Shown here piece after piece: positions 43,216 to 55,700 of a DNA stretch of 64,000 nt. Source of the stretch: Oncomelania hupensis (Eukaryota > Mollusca > Gastropoda > Littorinimorpha > Pomatiopsidae); the NCBI GenBank assembly GCA_036898135.1, contig CM072517.1:63604269-63668268 (forward strand), in the 5' to 3' direction. The translations under genes and the position numbers were made by a program. The notes under the pieces were generated by a model that was given only the letters and a program-made list of their open reading frames with translations, did not search any database and was not told where the DNA came from. Numbering within the stretch: the stretch's first letter is position 1; every line of letters starts with the position of its first letter.

Positions 43216-44615
43216 CCGTCTTGGCTTTTATGTTCGTCAAGTTTTATGGTAGGTGCCATTAATTTTCGCCTGTTAACCCAGTTTAGCCTAGGCACAAGCA
43301 TCCCCAAGCATTCTCAGATTGTGAAACACGACGATAGACTATACTGAAACTGTAGATTTATTTCCTTTATTGAGTGCCGAATGGAACACTATCCGCAACG
43401 TTGTTTCATGCCTCATTCATGTTGGCGTAGTGGTTCCAAAAATGTCGCGAAAACGCTATTGCGAATGTCCTCAAACCAAGTGTTTTATACAGTACTCTGC
43501 TAGGGCGTCTATCCTCGGGTCACAGCTATGATATGAAGCCATGCATCGTCTTGTCTTGTCAGAGGCACTAAACTGATCGCTGCAAGACGTTGAACCTTCT
43601 TAGATCGACATCGTGCTTGTAGTCCGCCGACAGTGTTACATTTTCCGCCAAATGCTGTGACAAAATATGGAACAAACAGCGATTAAAGATGGAACAAATA
43701 GCGATAAACGATGACCCCAGAAAAATCTGTGCGGACTGCTTGCAAGAACGCCTGCTCAAAATCCATGGAGATGTTTGCTGATTCAAGCGTCAGACCCGAC
43801 TGTAACGCAGGGAACTGAACTCACAATAATACGCGAAAGTCATGCAGGCAGCTTTGGACATTTATGATGTGAACTACACTCAAAATAATTTACAATAAAA
43901 CAAAAAACAAAGGCGATTGGGCTCTTGTATAAAGGAGAAATGACACCAGCATTACTCTTCTTTTTTCTGTCTTTTTCTTACTTTTTAATTCTTTTTTTTT
44001 TGTTGTTGTTTATTTTTTTTAACTTTTATTTTTTTAAACCACATCAGACTAAGTGCCAAACACACCAAAGGCGAATCGGTACGTCACCACATCCAAGAGG
44101 TCTGTCATTAACCCTTGACCCTTGTGTCCACTCTCACCCCTCACCTCTGACCTGTAGAGGGTAGGCGATACATTTGGGTAGTGTCCCCTGGCACGGCTGC
44201 TTCCCTAGTCGCGGGTGGCGGGGGTTGTTTCCCCTTGTGCCGTGCTACCGGTTTCATTTGGAAAGCAAGTGCGAGCGTGCTAGGAATGAAAGCAGGTAAT
44301 TACGGGGGGAATAATAACCTCTCTGGCTGCGCATTGCTACTGCAAATTTCATGCTTATGATTGGCATTCGCTTTGCTTTCTGAAGAAGCATTATTACAGT
44401 GCTGCATTTAAAGTAGCCACCATTCAGACCTTCAGACTGTTGCAAAACATGGTAATGGTTTCATTAACAGAGAAAAAGCTGGTTTTGTATACAGTGAAAA
44501 TGAATGTAAATTATAGGCTACATATCGGCTTGTGAGAATTAAAAAAAAACAAACTTTAAAGTGATGTTTCTGTTAGCACTTTTGAGTGTGTGTGTGTGTC
44601 TGTGTGTGTGGCTAG
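43216..44615. other. Unassigned
   Basis: No gene supported; T-rich run near 43970-44035. Confidence 0.4.
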
Positions 44616-44872
44616 GTAGAAACGTAGTAACTGTTATTCTGATATACACTTGAACCTCTACGTACTTTCTTTTGACGGACCCCGTTATTTTGACGTCAAA
44701 GCAGTGTTCCGTTCGGGTTAGGGCTGTGTTAGGCTTCGGGTTAGGTTAAGGGTTAGGGTTGAAGTTAGGGTTAGGGTTAGGGTTAGCTTCAAAAAATGGG
44801 CAAAGTCGTAAAAATGTCAAAGTAGCGTATGTAGAGTTTCATGAAAGTCATCACAACGGCGTTTCTACACGG

Positions 44873-44927
<55 letters not shown>

Positions 44928-44930
44928 TCT
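44616..44930. repeat. Foldback repeat with TTAGGG-like core and (GT)n flank, copy 1
   Basis: GTAGAAACG at 44617 and its inverse CGTTTCTAC at about 44859, plus CCTCTACGTACTTTC / GTAGCGTATGTAGAG, form imperfect inverted arms around (TTAGGG)-like units (44717-44785). (GT)n runs at 44876-44925. Copy 2 is at 53235-53490. Confidence 0.65.
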
Positions 44931-44989
44931 TCTTTTAATTAATGATTGAATATTTGGATTGAATATTAATATTTTTTTTAGCACTAAAG

Positions 44990-45180
44990 GGAGATTGGTG
45001 GATTTGTTCTTACATAGCAAACCTACTACAAGCTCAGAGACCTTCTCAAGGCGCTGGCCACTGATATTCCGCATGCCCAAATTAGTTTGCTGAAGTCAGG
45101 ATTCGAGCTCACGTCGCCCAAGACGCACCTGCACAAAGATTGCGCTCAGTCTGAACCACTGGACTATCCCTGCCTCCAAC
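44990..45180 (-). mobile_element. tRNA-derived SINE fragment
   Basis: Minus strand from 45177: GGGATAGTCCAGTGGTTCAG (A box), then GAGCTCGAATCCTGAC (B box, 45101-45116), then a body ending in CCAGCGCCTTGAGAAGG. Confidence 0.65.
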
Positions 45181-45404
45181 TGAAGCGTTGCTTTATTGTC
45201 TGATGAATGAATGTTTCTTTGTATGAGACACCATTTCGGTTTAGAACGGTACTGAAGTTTTGCTTCTAACACATTTTCCCATGTTCAGTTTCACATTTTC
45301 CGTTTTAACGAGAAACGTAATTCTGTATTTTCACTATTTAACTATTTAAAATTTTTTTAAGGAAACAAAAATGTGGTTTTTCAATCTAAGCATGGATCTT
45401 ATTT
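45181..45404. other. Unassigned
   Basis: No gene seen. Confidence 0.4.
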
Positions 45405-45665
45405 TCCTATTCTATCCCGTAACTCGAAGGTCGTTGGGGCACCACAGATGACCGTTTAACCAGCGCACTCCATCTTCCTCTGTCCTCAGCAACCCTCATG
45501 GCCTCGCTCAGTGTCAAGCCAGTCCATTCTCGAATGTAGTCCTCCCACCTCTTTTTCTGTCCCCCTCTTCTTCTGCCTCCTTGCACTGTGCCTTGCAAGA
45601 TGGTCTTTGCGAGACCTAATGCTCTGGTAACTCGGCCATACCATCGGAGTTTCCGTTTCTGAATC
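45405..45665 (-). mobile_element. 5'-truncated LINE of the (GGATA)n-tail family
   Basis: Minus strand reads KRKLRWYGRVTRALGLAKTI, QGGRRRGGQKKRWEDYIREW and SSVVPQRPSSYGIE, then the stop. Only the last ~85 codons remain and the tail is short (CGGGATAGAATAGG). Confidence 0.9.
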
Positions 45666-45904
45666 ATATTTGATTCTAAAAACAATTGAGCGTAAAAAGG
45701 GAAAAAATAGTGTTTATTGGGTGTTTGGATATTTGATTTCAGTTTCAAAACAAAATGGTGTCTCATGGACTGGAAACTAATTAACCTTACTCCACGCTTG
45801 TTTTCTTTACTGAAGCTAAATTTACAATAAAATAAAAGAAAGCCATATTGTGAACATGTTTTGTTCCTGAGTTGTTGCATAGCAGGAGTGTTGTATAAAA
45901 TTTT

Positions 45905-46105
45905 ATACCGAGCTACTCTCTATTTTAATTAGCTGTGTTTCAGCTTACAGAAACTTACTATGCAGTCATGCTATTATTATTCGGGCTCGCTGAGGTAAAC
46001 GCTAACACGTATAGGATATGGAGTAGTCTAAAGCCTTCTGTTTTTGCTGGCTACGTGTTAGCTGAAACTCAGCTACGGTCTGTTTAATAGAATACAATTA
46101 ATGTT
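45905..46105. repeat. Small inverted-repeat unit
   Basis: TTAGCTGTGTTTCAGCT (45929-45945) faces AGCTGAAACTCAGCTA (46059-46074), with looser similarity outside (CTATTTTAA / TTTAATAG). Possibly a MITE; no target duplication identified. Confidence 0.4.
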
Positions 46106-46139
46106 CCACTTGGACCCGCACATACGCATGCACAATACG

Positions 46140-46780
<641 letters not shown>

Positions 46781-47215
46781 TTATTTTTAATATTGAAGTG
46801 GCTAACTTGTGTCTCAATTGTTTCTGCGATTGCGTGTGAATGTGTGTCTATGAGGGATGTTTGTGTGTGTGTTTTTTGTGTGTGTGTGTATGTGTGTGTA
46901 TGTGTGTGATAGTGTCATTGTCGACAATCTTTAATCACGGTAAATATCATCATCATTATTTATTTTCAATTTTATGTTGCCATTACAATTTAATTTAGTT
47001 ATTTTGACTTTTTATATGCAGGTGGACATTGCACGAAAAATCTCCTTGTAAATGTTTATGGGGACGACAAAGGATTCTGTATTCTGTGGATATGTTCGTT
47101 GGAGTTATAAGAAATACGCACACAGGCACATGATATGGAAGAGGAGAGAGAGATAGAGAGCGAGAGAGAGAAAGAGGGAGAGAGGAGGGTGGGTGAGAGA
47201 GGTAAAAGGTGGGTT
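46781..47215. other. Unassigned with TG and GA tracts
   Basis: TG-rich 46860-46908 and GA-rich 47140-47215; no gene. Confidence 0.5.
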
Positions 47216-47225
47216 GGGGAGAGGT

Positions 47226-47806
47226 TACATTACATTACATGATTATTGCTTTAGGTCCAGAGGACTCTTCCGGGTCTAATCAGGACCGGACAACCCCTGA
47301 TCCGCATAAAAGATCTGCTGAAACAACCCTAGTGGTAAAACTGAAAGCTCTCCACCAGCCAGTCACTTTACAATAAAGACATCCCACGCAGGGGACGCTG
47401 AGGCTATACTCTAATTTATCGAACTATCGTTTACAAAAACAAAATAGAATACAAACATCATTACAAATTATCAACAAAACACATACATATAAAATGCCTA
47501 CATTGCTAAATAATAACATCATGGGAAGCCCTATAGTGACCGACCACCTGGCAGAAAGCGTCCAATATTCCCAAGCTGATCCAACAGACCTCACACACAA
47601 ATAAGGAGTCTTGTCCCGGTAGAGTTTTCAAGAAAAAAGGTAGGTGACTGGTCTAGCGAAGAAGATAGTATAGCAGATTGATAGAACAGAGCAGGAATGA
47701 GAAAGAACAAAGGAGAAAGACAGCGACAGTGGGAATTTAAAGCACTAAATTTCCAGAAAGTGGGAATACTATTTATACTGAAACCCCAGGCACCCCAACG
47801 TGGGAG
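47226..47806 (-). mobile_element. R1 retroposon copy E, (ATGTA)n tail
   Basis: 581 bp with GGGGAGAGGT at 47216-47225 and 47807-47816 (10 bp, in purine-rich sequence, so slightly less certain). Minus-strand tail reads CAATAATCATGTAATGTAATG. All R1 landmarks are present. Confidence 0.88.
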
Positions 47807-47816
47807 GGGGAGAGGT

Positions 47817-48235
47817 AGAAATACAAAAAGAAGGAGGGGTGAATTTGAAGAAGGTAAGGGGGGGAAGGGAGGAGAGGGTTGGGATGGGGAGGTCGGAGGG
47901 AGGGTTGTACTGCGCCAACGATCATTGCAGACCCCATGGGGGGGGGGGGGGAAGCCAAACAGAGGCGGAATGTGTGTGTCCTCCCCTCAAAATAACAAGC
48001 ATAAAAGACAGGCAGCTTGACCCAGGGGCTTTTTTTTTTAACCCGCTGTCTCCATTAGACATGTGTGTCGAATTAAACTCAACCCTTCTTCCTTTGTGAG
48101 GATTTTGAAACTTATTTCATTAGTATGTTACGATTGAGATGCACAAAATAAATCCGATCATTTTGTTTTGCAAAGCTAGGCAATAATAGCTGAATCAGCT
48201 ATTGATAAATAACCGTATAATAATATATATATATA
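47817..48235. other. Unassigned, purine-rich then AT-rich
   Basis: No supported gene; the ORFs at 47697-48099 run through R1 and low-complexity sequence. Confidence 0.4.
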
Positions 48236-48237
48236 TA

Positions 48238-48614
48238 CAGGGTGTTCCAAAAGTCCTGGGCACATTTGAAGTTCCCATATCTCAATTACTATGAGTGGTA
48301 GTAAGATAAAAGTTGTGCCATTTTAAAGCTAATTACATTAAGTTTTTGTAAAGCTGTTGATTTTTTTTATTTCTTTTCAGACCCATTAATGGCGTTTACT
48401 CAACAACAAAATGCTGGGACGCGTTTGGCAAGAATTTGACTATCGGCTTGATGTGTGTCGTGTGACCAATAGTGCTCACATTGAACATCTTTAAACATTC
48501 CATGTAAAAATTGAGATTACAAGCTTTCTGAATTTACCAGATGCGTTTTTATATCCTTAATAGTTTCGGAAATATTCAATGTCAAAATGTGCCCAAGACT
48601 TTTGGAACACCCTG
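48238..48614. mobile_element. Mariner-type MITE
   Basis: 377 bp. Inverted ends of about 30 bp start CAGGGTGTTCCAAAAGTC and differ at about one or two positions. TA duplications sit at 48236-48237 and 48615-48616. No transposase ORF, so it is nonautonomous. Confidence 0.93.
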
Positions 48615-48616
48615 TA

Positions 48617-49050
48617 TATTGATGAAATAAGTACGGAAATCCTCACCACAGCACAGAACTCCAATCACAGAGAGACGGTTATATATGTATAGTCATTTTA
48701 TATCTTTAACTTACCCGACACAGACCAAAAACATTTTGGATGGGGTAGACCCTACTTTTTGAGTCATACGGAGCAATCCGGATTTCCCAAACCTTTTCGT
48801 AACCCGCTCTCTCTGTATATTTGTGTGTGTGTGGGTGTGTGTGTATGTGTGTATGTGTGTGGTGTGCATTTGTGTGTGTGTGTGTGCGTTGTCTATAATT
48901 TTCCTTGCTGTTTATTAAAACAATACAAATTCTCATTCGGATTCTGTCTGTCAGGTTGCATGCTTTTAAGAGTCGCTCCTCTCCATGCCTCTTTTTGTGA
49001 AACTGACTTTAATTCTTCCTTCTTCTCATTTTTTTTAAAACCCTAACTCA
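48617..49050. other. Unassigned with (TG)n at 48822-48890
   Basis: No gene supported. Confidence 0.5.
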
Positions 49051-49055
49051 TTCAT

Positions 49056-49454
<399 letters not shown>

Positions 49455-49459
49455 TTCAT

Positions 49460-50032
49460 TAGCAGCTTTTGCCATTGCATGTTTGACATTTAATGTCGCT
49501 GAGGTAACTCAAATCGTTACATTGCACCTGCAGACGCTCTTGTTTAATTTTCCTTCCCCTTCGTTTAACAGTTTATTGTGGATATATTAAGCCACTGTTT
49601 CCACTGACGATCAGGTTAACCGTGGGACTACCAAGGCGAGGTGAGGAGAGGTTATTTGTTTACTTACTTAAAACGTTCTGTCTCTTGTTTGTTTTTATCA
49701 AGGTTTAGTCATCGGAGGTTTTACAGGACGACTGTCAAGTTTGGGTTTTCGTAACACACACACACACACAAAATAAAATAAAAAATTGAAAGAAGAAATA
49801 GTAAGTATATTGTAATTGTTTTTTTGGGCAGAAAATGTATTGCGGATTCAGGGGACAAGGAGGTCTGTATGTACTCCAGCCTTATGTGTTCGTTCATGTT
49901 CCTTCAGGGAGAAATTATGAGCTGGTGCTCCTTCTTCCGTGTACGACATCCCTTCCCTCTTGTCAGCAAGATGTACCGACCTCTCTAGTGATTCTCCCCC
50001 TCCTCCTCATCATCAGTGTCACCCATACCACG
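49460..50032. other. Unassigned
   Basis: Short (CA)n near 49757-49772; no gene. Confidence 0.4.
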
Positions 50033-50127
<95 letters not shown>

Positions 50128-50495
50128 TATCATCATCATCTTCTTCTTCTTCTTCTTCTTCTTCTTCTTCTTCTTCTTCTTCTTCTTCTTCTTCTTCTTC
50201 TTCTTCACCAGTGCGACGACCACCACCACAAGCACCGACACGTCAATCTTCATCCTCAGCGTCATCACTATCATCGCCGCCGCCACCACCACCAGTCCAA
50301 TTCTCATTATCCTCTACCACCACCACCAACACCAACATCACCACTATCAACACGATCCACATCATCACTAATAAGACGACGACGATGACCTGCACCACCT
50401 TCATCACTGTCCACATCTAATTATCACTAACATCACCATCACATTCACCTGGACGATGTTCATCATCACCCTTGCCACCAACTATCACAATCTCC

Positions 50496-50577
<82 letters not shown>

Positions 50578-50580
50578 ACA
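50033..50580. repeat. (ATC)n, (TTC)n and (ATC)n microsatellites
   Basis: ATC about 50034-50138, TTC 50139-50207, mixed CAC/ATC to 50500, then ATC 50509-50574. The poly-His, -Ser, -Ile, -Met and -Leu ORFs on both strands are artefacts. Confidence 0.97.
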
Positions 50581-51219
50581 ACATCAAGATCACCATCATC
50601 ATCATCGCCATCATGACCATCGTCATCATCGTCATCATCACCATCATCAACAACATTATCATCCCATCCACCACCGCTAACGCCACCAGCTTCCCGTCTA
50701 CGTCTGTGAACATCACACCCCTTCTCCCAGCTCCCACCCCTCCATTGCCCACACCCACAGCCACCTCACCCCACCCACCCATTACAGCCCCCACCAGTTT
50801 CCCCCCCCCCCCCATTCTCACCTGTCCTCATCATTCTCATCAGCCAGCAATAACGCACAGGCGTACCCCAGACGATGCTAGTTATTGAAGACGTGTGTCC
50901 CCGTTTCACCCCTCATTATTCCTGTCTTCATCTTGGCCACTGACAAGTCCATCCACCATTGTTCGGACAACGGCTGCCACTTCTGTTGGAAGGGCGGGTC
51001 ATTCACTCCCCTTACCCCGTCCCCCCCACCGGTAGTGGACACAAGAAGAGGGCTTACTGGGCACGCCTTGAGTAAAGAAAGAGGTTTTCATTAGCTCTGG
51101 TCAGTGGAGATTTCTTCCTTTATGAGTCTCAAGTCCTCGAGAGCCCACCAGTTTTTCTGGGCGAACTAAAATGAGATGGGGATGGGTGTTGAGGGAATGG
51201 GAGAGGTACGCATGAAGAA
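50581..51219. other. Unassigned, C-rich
   Basis: Degenerate CAC/ATC repeats to 50660 then C-rich sequence; no gene supported. Confidence 0.4.
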
Positions 51220-51525
51220 ACGAGAGAAAGAGAGACAGAGAGAGACAGACAGAGACAGAGAGACACAGAGAAAGAGACACACCAATAAAAAGACAGACAA
51301 AGAGACAGAGAGAGAGAAATACAGAGACAAAAAAGAGAAAGACAGAGACAGAGAGAAAGACAGACAAAGAGAGACAAATAGGCAAAGAGAGAGATGGAGG
51401 GAGAGAGAAAGAGATTGAGAGAGAGAGAGAGATTGAGAGAGAGAGATTGAGAGAGAGATTGAGAGATTGAGAGAGAGAAAGATTGAGAGAGAGATTGAGA
51501 GAGAGAGAGAGAGAGAGAGAGAAAA
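51220..51525. repeat. (GA)/(GACAGA) low-complexity tract
   Basis: GA units interrupted by CA and TT; reads as Arg-Glu or Ser-Leu in all frames. Confidence 0.95.
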
Positions 51526-51539
51526 AAATAAATGAACGA

Positions 51540-51777
51540 ATGAATGAACTTTAAATGTTAATCCACCATTGGTGGTGATCGTGGTACACGGGGATATCCA
51601 TCCGAGCTAATAGGGTGTATGGACATTAATCAACACTGAACCACATGAGCAGTCATACTGCTGAACTGGTCAGTATACAATGACCATTCTTTTTTTTTTA
51701 AATTTGCCCACCACGGGATGCGAACCTGCATCATCGGTGTGCCAGTCGAGCGCACTATCACCGAGCTACGGCGATGG
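51540..51777 (-). mobile_element. tRNA-like SINE fragment
   Basis: Minus strand from 51777: GCCATCGCCGTAGCTCGGTGATAGTGC (A box), then GGTTCGCATCC (B box, 51716-51726). A possible GGC anticodon (Ala-like) sits in a poorly paired stem. The head runs into an A-run and unassigned body sequence and is sandwiched between two GA tracts. Confidence 0.6.
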
Positions 51778-51779
51778 CA

Positions 51780-51855
<76 letters not shown>

Positions 51856-52260
51856 AAGAAAGAGAGGGAGAGAGAAAGACAGAGAGAGAAATAAAGAGAG
51901 AGACAGAGAGAGAGAAAGAGAGACAGAGAGATAAAGGAAGAGACAGAGAGAGAAAGAGAGAGAGACAGAGAGAGAAAGAGAGAGAGACAGAGAGAGACAG
52001 AGAGAAAGAGAGAGAGAAAGAGAGAGTGAAAGAGAGAGAGACAAGAAAGGGAGAGAGAGAGAAAGCTAGAGAGAGAAAGTGAGAGAGAAAGAGAGAGAGA
52101 CAGAGAGAGAAAGAGAGAGAAAGAGAGAGACAGAGAGAGAGAGACAAAGAGAGAGAGATAGAGAGACAAAGAGAGAGAGACAGAGAGAGAAAGAGAAAGA
52201 CAGAGAGAGAGACAGAGAGAGAGAAAGAGACACAGAGAGAGAAAGAGAGAGAGAGAGGAC

Positions 52261-52337
<77 letters not shown>
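51778..52337. repeat. (GA)n tract, ~560 bp
   Basis: Pure GA at both ends (51787-51850, 52264-52336) with GAAAGA/GACAGA variants between. ORFs of up to 210 residues here are artefacts. Confidence 0.97.
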
Positions 52338-52340
<3 letters not shown>

Positions 52341-53234
52341 TAGGACATATACGTTGCTGTCAGCTGAAGCAAATTTGTTTCCTAATTTTCCCAGTTTGTG
52401 GAATAAATATGCGTTGACTTTGACTTTGTCGTTGGACGAAGCATGTTCAAAGAAAGAACCCTTACCGCACTTACTGCAGGGTCACTGCTCAAACCACTGA
52501 GCCAGATCATTCTTCTCCTTTCCTGTCCTTGTCGTGCACGTCGCCAAAGTCTTGTCCACGAAAAAGCCACGTCGATGCCCTCGACTCTTAAGGGCACGAC
52601 TGAGATCTTTTTACACTGCTTGTTTCCACATTGCTTTTTCACCAAAAGCCATTTGAGGATCCATGCCGTCAGCTTTAATTTACTTAGGATGGACGCGACC
52701 TTCTTGTGGAATAGTCATTAGATTTCTTAAGAAAAGCCGCAGTGAATGAAGCGGGATTATCGGTGTGGACAGAAGGGATGGACGGTCCCTGAGAACTGAA
52801 ATGAAGCTAACAATCGCCATTCTTTCCCCGTGACTTATAGAAAAGCTGGACTGAACAGGAGAAGAAATATAGCGTTGATGGTGACCGTTACTCAACCCTC
52901 TTGTCCTCTTTCTTCCTCCCTTCTTTTTCGCTGGGGTTTCCGCGATATCACAAATGCTCTTTCTCAAAGATCAAGACCGCGTGGGCGGTGGGGGGCGAGA
53001 AAAGAGGGGAGGTAGGGGGGAGGGGGCAAACATTTTCAAATTTTTGTGCTTTATGTACAAATGAACAGAATTTGTGAATTTGTTTTAGCATGCAGATAGA
53101 AGTTGAAAAAAAAAGAAGCTCGTCATTTAGTGCGTGTGTGTGTGTGTATGTGTGTCTGGATGTGGGTGTTTGTGCTTGGGTAGGTTTGTGTGTGTATGTG
53201 TGGGTGTGTGTGTGTGTGTTCGACAAACTAATGA
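52338..53234. other. Unassigned, with (TG)n at 53131-53220
   Basis: No supported gene. Confidence 0.4.
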
Positions 53235-53490
53235 ATATCTACATAACTTGTTTTGACAGCTCTCATTGTGTTGACGTCAAGCCAATGATCCGTTAGGATT
53301 AGGGCTGTGTTAGAATAAGGGTAAGGATAAGAGTTATGGCTAGGGTTAGGGTTTGGGTTAGCGTGAGAACACTTCACAGTATTTTAAAAAATGGACGAAA
53401 TATGATCCATTGTCAACATAACTTATGTGGTTTTTCAGGAAAGTCATAATAACGCCGTGAAAACAAGTTTGTGTGTGTGTTTGCGTGTGT
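53235..53490. repeat. Foldback repeat with TTAGGG-like core, copy 2
   Basis: TTGACGTCAAGCC, TTAGGGCTGTGTTAGAATAA, GGGTTAGGGTTTGGGTTAGC, AAAAATGG and GAAAGTCATAATAACGCCGTG parallel copy 1 at 44616. It again abuts (GT)n tracts on both sides. Confidence 0.65.
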
Positions 53491-53744
53491 GTATGTGTAC
53501 ATTTGAAAGTCTTGCCACCTTGTTTTGCTTAGCTATTATTAATTTGTTGCTTGCCGAATGGTCTGTCTTATGATTTGTCTGCAAACCTTATTATACCCAG
53601 CAACATCTTTTTCCCACTGAAAGAATTTTCTCCCAATGCCAGGTTGTATCTTTTCTCTTTAAACCGATTTACCACGTCACGCTCCTTTTAAGGTATCACA
53701 CCGGCCTGGAATGTTCTATATGCAAGTGTGAGACAGAAGCAGTT
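53491..53744. other. Unassigned
   Basis: No gene seen. Confidence 0.4.
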
Positions 53745-53756
53745 AAACGCGCCGCC

Positions 53757-54039
53757 CACTATAGGCATTTTATATGTATGTGTTTTGTTGATGATTTATA
53801 ATGATGGTTGTATTCTATTTTGTTTTTGTAACCGGGGTGTTCGCGTAGTTGAGGTCAACCCTCAGCCGTCCCCCGCGTGGGATGTCTTTATTGTGAAGTG
53901 ACTGGCCGGTGGAGGGCATTCAATTTTCCCACTAGGGTTGTTTCGGCAGATCTTTTATGCGGATCGGGGGTTGTCCGGTCCTGATTTGGCTCGGAAGAGT
54001 CCGCTGGACCTAAAGCAACAATAAATCAATCAATCAATC
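53757..54039 (+). mobile_element. R1 retroposon copy F, 5'-truncated, (CAAT)n tail
   Basis: 283 bp with a 12-bp target duplication AAACGCGCCGCC at 53745-53756 and 54040-54051. It begins inside R1 at ACTATAGGCATTTTATATG and ends with AATCAATCAATC. Confidence 0.95.
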
Positions 54040-54051
54040 AAACGCGCCGCC

Positions 54052-54219
54052 TAAAAACTGAGCAGTGATCGCATATGATCTTAAAGGGACAGAAGGCTTT
54101 GCTTGCAATTGGCGAAAATGAGTTTAGCCTTACATAAAACATTGGTACTGGGTGGGCTTTCCGTTGTTCAAACCAGACACTAAAGTTTGAATTGTCCATT
54201 TCTGTTCTGACAAGGGAGA
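54052..54219. other. Unassigned
   Basis: No gene seen. Confidence 0.4.
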
Positions 54220-54303
54220 GAGCACGAAGACACAGTCAGCATAGGGGGTAGAGCAGTCTCCAACCTCCGTTTTGCGGATGACATTGGTGGATTGGGAGAG
54301 TAA
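54220..54303 (+). pseudogene. 84-bp LINE RT fragment with the FADD motif
   Basis: Translates EHEDTVSIGGRAVSNLRFAD then DIGGLGE and a stop. This is RT motif C of the (GGATA)n-tail LINE (compare about 21195-21280, minus). Neither end of the LINE is present, so it is an internal scrap left by deletion or rearrangement rather than a normal 5' truncation. Confidence 0.75.
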
Positions 54304-55079
54304 GCACTGGGTGTGCTTTTATTTACATCTTGCCCTCGGGGATTGAACAATAATAATAATTAGTATTAAAAAAATAATAATTAGTATAGCTGGGACAAGC
54401 CTCTTTATACCGCGCCATCAGTCACACCAGAAACGCGAGAAGGGGCGAGAACAGACAGAATAAAGAAGACCGGAACTTGATCTGGCCTAGGGTTGTTTGG
54501 GAAATTGAGAAGGCATTAAACGCGATCCACAGCGTTGCGGGTCCCCGCTGGGTCGGGTAAACAGTCGCTAGGCTTCGTCTGTTCACCGCCTCTCCGAGCC
54601 CCGATCGCTCACGCTGTACTGAAGCAAACTCGACAGCTACAAATTGGCTCCCAACGTGATAGTGCTTGTTGTCAGTATTTCGAGCTGTTCCCTAAAAAGT
54701 TAAAGTCTGGCCTGAAAAAAAAGCAGAAAGAAAAACTTGAGAAGATTGACCTTTTTTTGTGCGGTTTCTTTTATTTCCTCTGACAGTAGATCCTATCTTT
54801 TTTTTTCTATTAACCACGCTACCTGAGGAATTGTTTTGCTGTTTATTATTCTTAGAGGTCGTGACAGCGCTGTCAGTTTTAATTTTCTGTAATACATATT
54901 TGTTTTCTCCTGTCGCCGATAGTGAATCTTAAGTCGTCATCGTCAAAGACTACCATAGTGTAGAGTAAGAAGTGATGACTGTCATCATCATTGTCATCTT
55001 CGTCGTCATTAATATACTATATCTTCATCATGCTCTGTGAACTGATCGATCATTAGAAAAAAGCGGTATATAAAAACCC
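54304..55079. other. Unassigned
   Basis: AAAAGCGGTATATAAAA at 55059-55075 resembles a SINE 3' end. The 82-residue ORF at 54535-54783 is unrecognised. Confidence 0.4.
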
Positions 55080-55158
<79 letters not shown>

Positions 55159-55164
55159 CATCAC

Positions 55165-55215
<51 letters not shown>

Positions 55216-55291
55216 GATGATGATGATGATGAGGAGGAGGAGGAGGAGGAGGAGGAGGAGGATCATTATTATTATTATTATTATTATTAAT

Positions 55292-55328
<37 letters not shown>

Positions 55329-55360
55329 CCATCATCATCATCACCATCATCATCATCACC
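55080..55360. repeat. (TTA)n, (GAT)n, (GAG)n and (ATC)n microsatellites
   Basis: TTA to 55215, GAT/GAG to 55264, TTA to 55288, ATC to 55358. Confidence 0.97.
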
Positions 55361-55635
55361 TTCAGAAGCAGCAACAGTATTAGTCTTTATGTATTATTGT
55401 ATACCTAAAGAACTAAATATTTTATCGTCATGGTGTTATTTTTCTGGCGTTGATATCTCCTTGTAAATCGTGACTGTGCAGCTATCTTGAGAGGTATTTC
55501 ATGTACCAGTGACGAAATCGAGGTTTTGTTCAGCACGTACAAAATGAACGAACAAAGACATCTTTGCCACATGATCCTAGCTGTCATATAGTTCTAGCAT
55601 TAGTTTGGAATCAACCTAAACACCCAGTTGCTTTT

Positions 55636-55700
55636 ACATTACATTACATGATTATTGCTTTAGGTCCAGCGGACTCTTCCGAGCCAAATCAGGACCGAAT
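55636..55700 (-). mobile_element. R1 retroposon copy G, 65-bp 3' end only
   Basis: (ATGTA)-type tail, then GATTATTGCTTTAGGTCCAG and GGACTCTTCCGAGCC on the plus strand. GTTGCTTT flanks both sides (55627-, 55701-), giving an approximate target duplication. Confidence 0.85.

Noticed and set aside
42968..43307. Lys-Ala-Asn-Arg-Glu repeat protein on the minus strand
   Set aside because: The array is a 15-bp minisatellite with frame-breaking length variants and open in other frames too.
44717..44785. Interstitial telomere or chromosome-fusion scar
   Set aside because: Only a few imperfect TTAGGG units, and the same unique flanks occur at 53.2 kb, so it is a dispersed repeat.
49835..50890. Poly-His, poly-Ser, poly-Ile and poly-Met ORFs
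   Set aside because: Products of ATC and TTC microsatellites.
51220..52420. Long Arg/Glu and Ser/Leu-rich ORFs (up to 210 residues) on both strands
   Set aside because: They are translations of (GA)n low-complexity DNA open in several frames, not genes.
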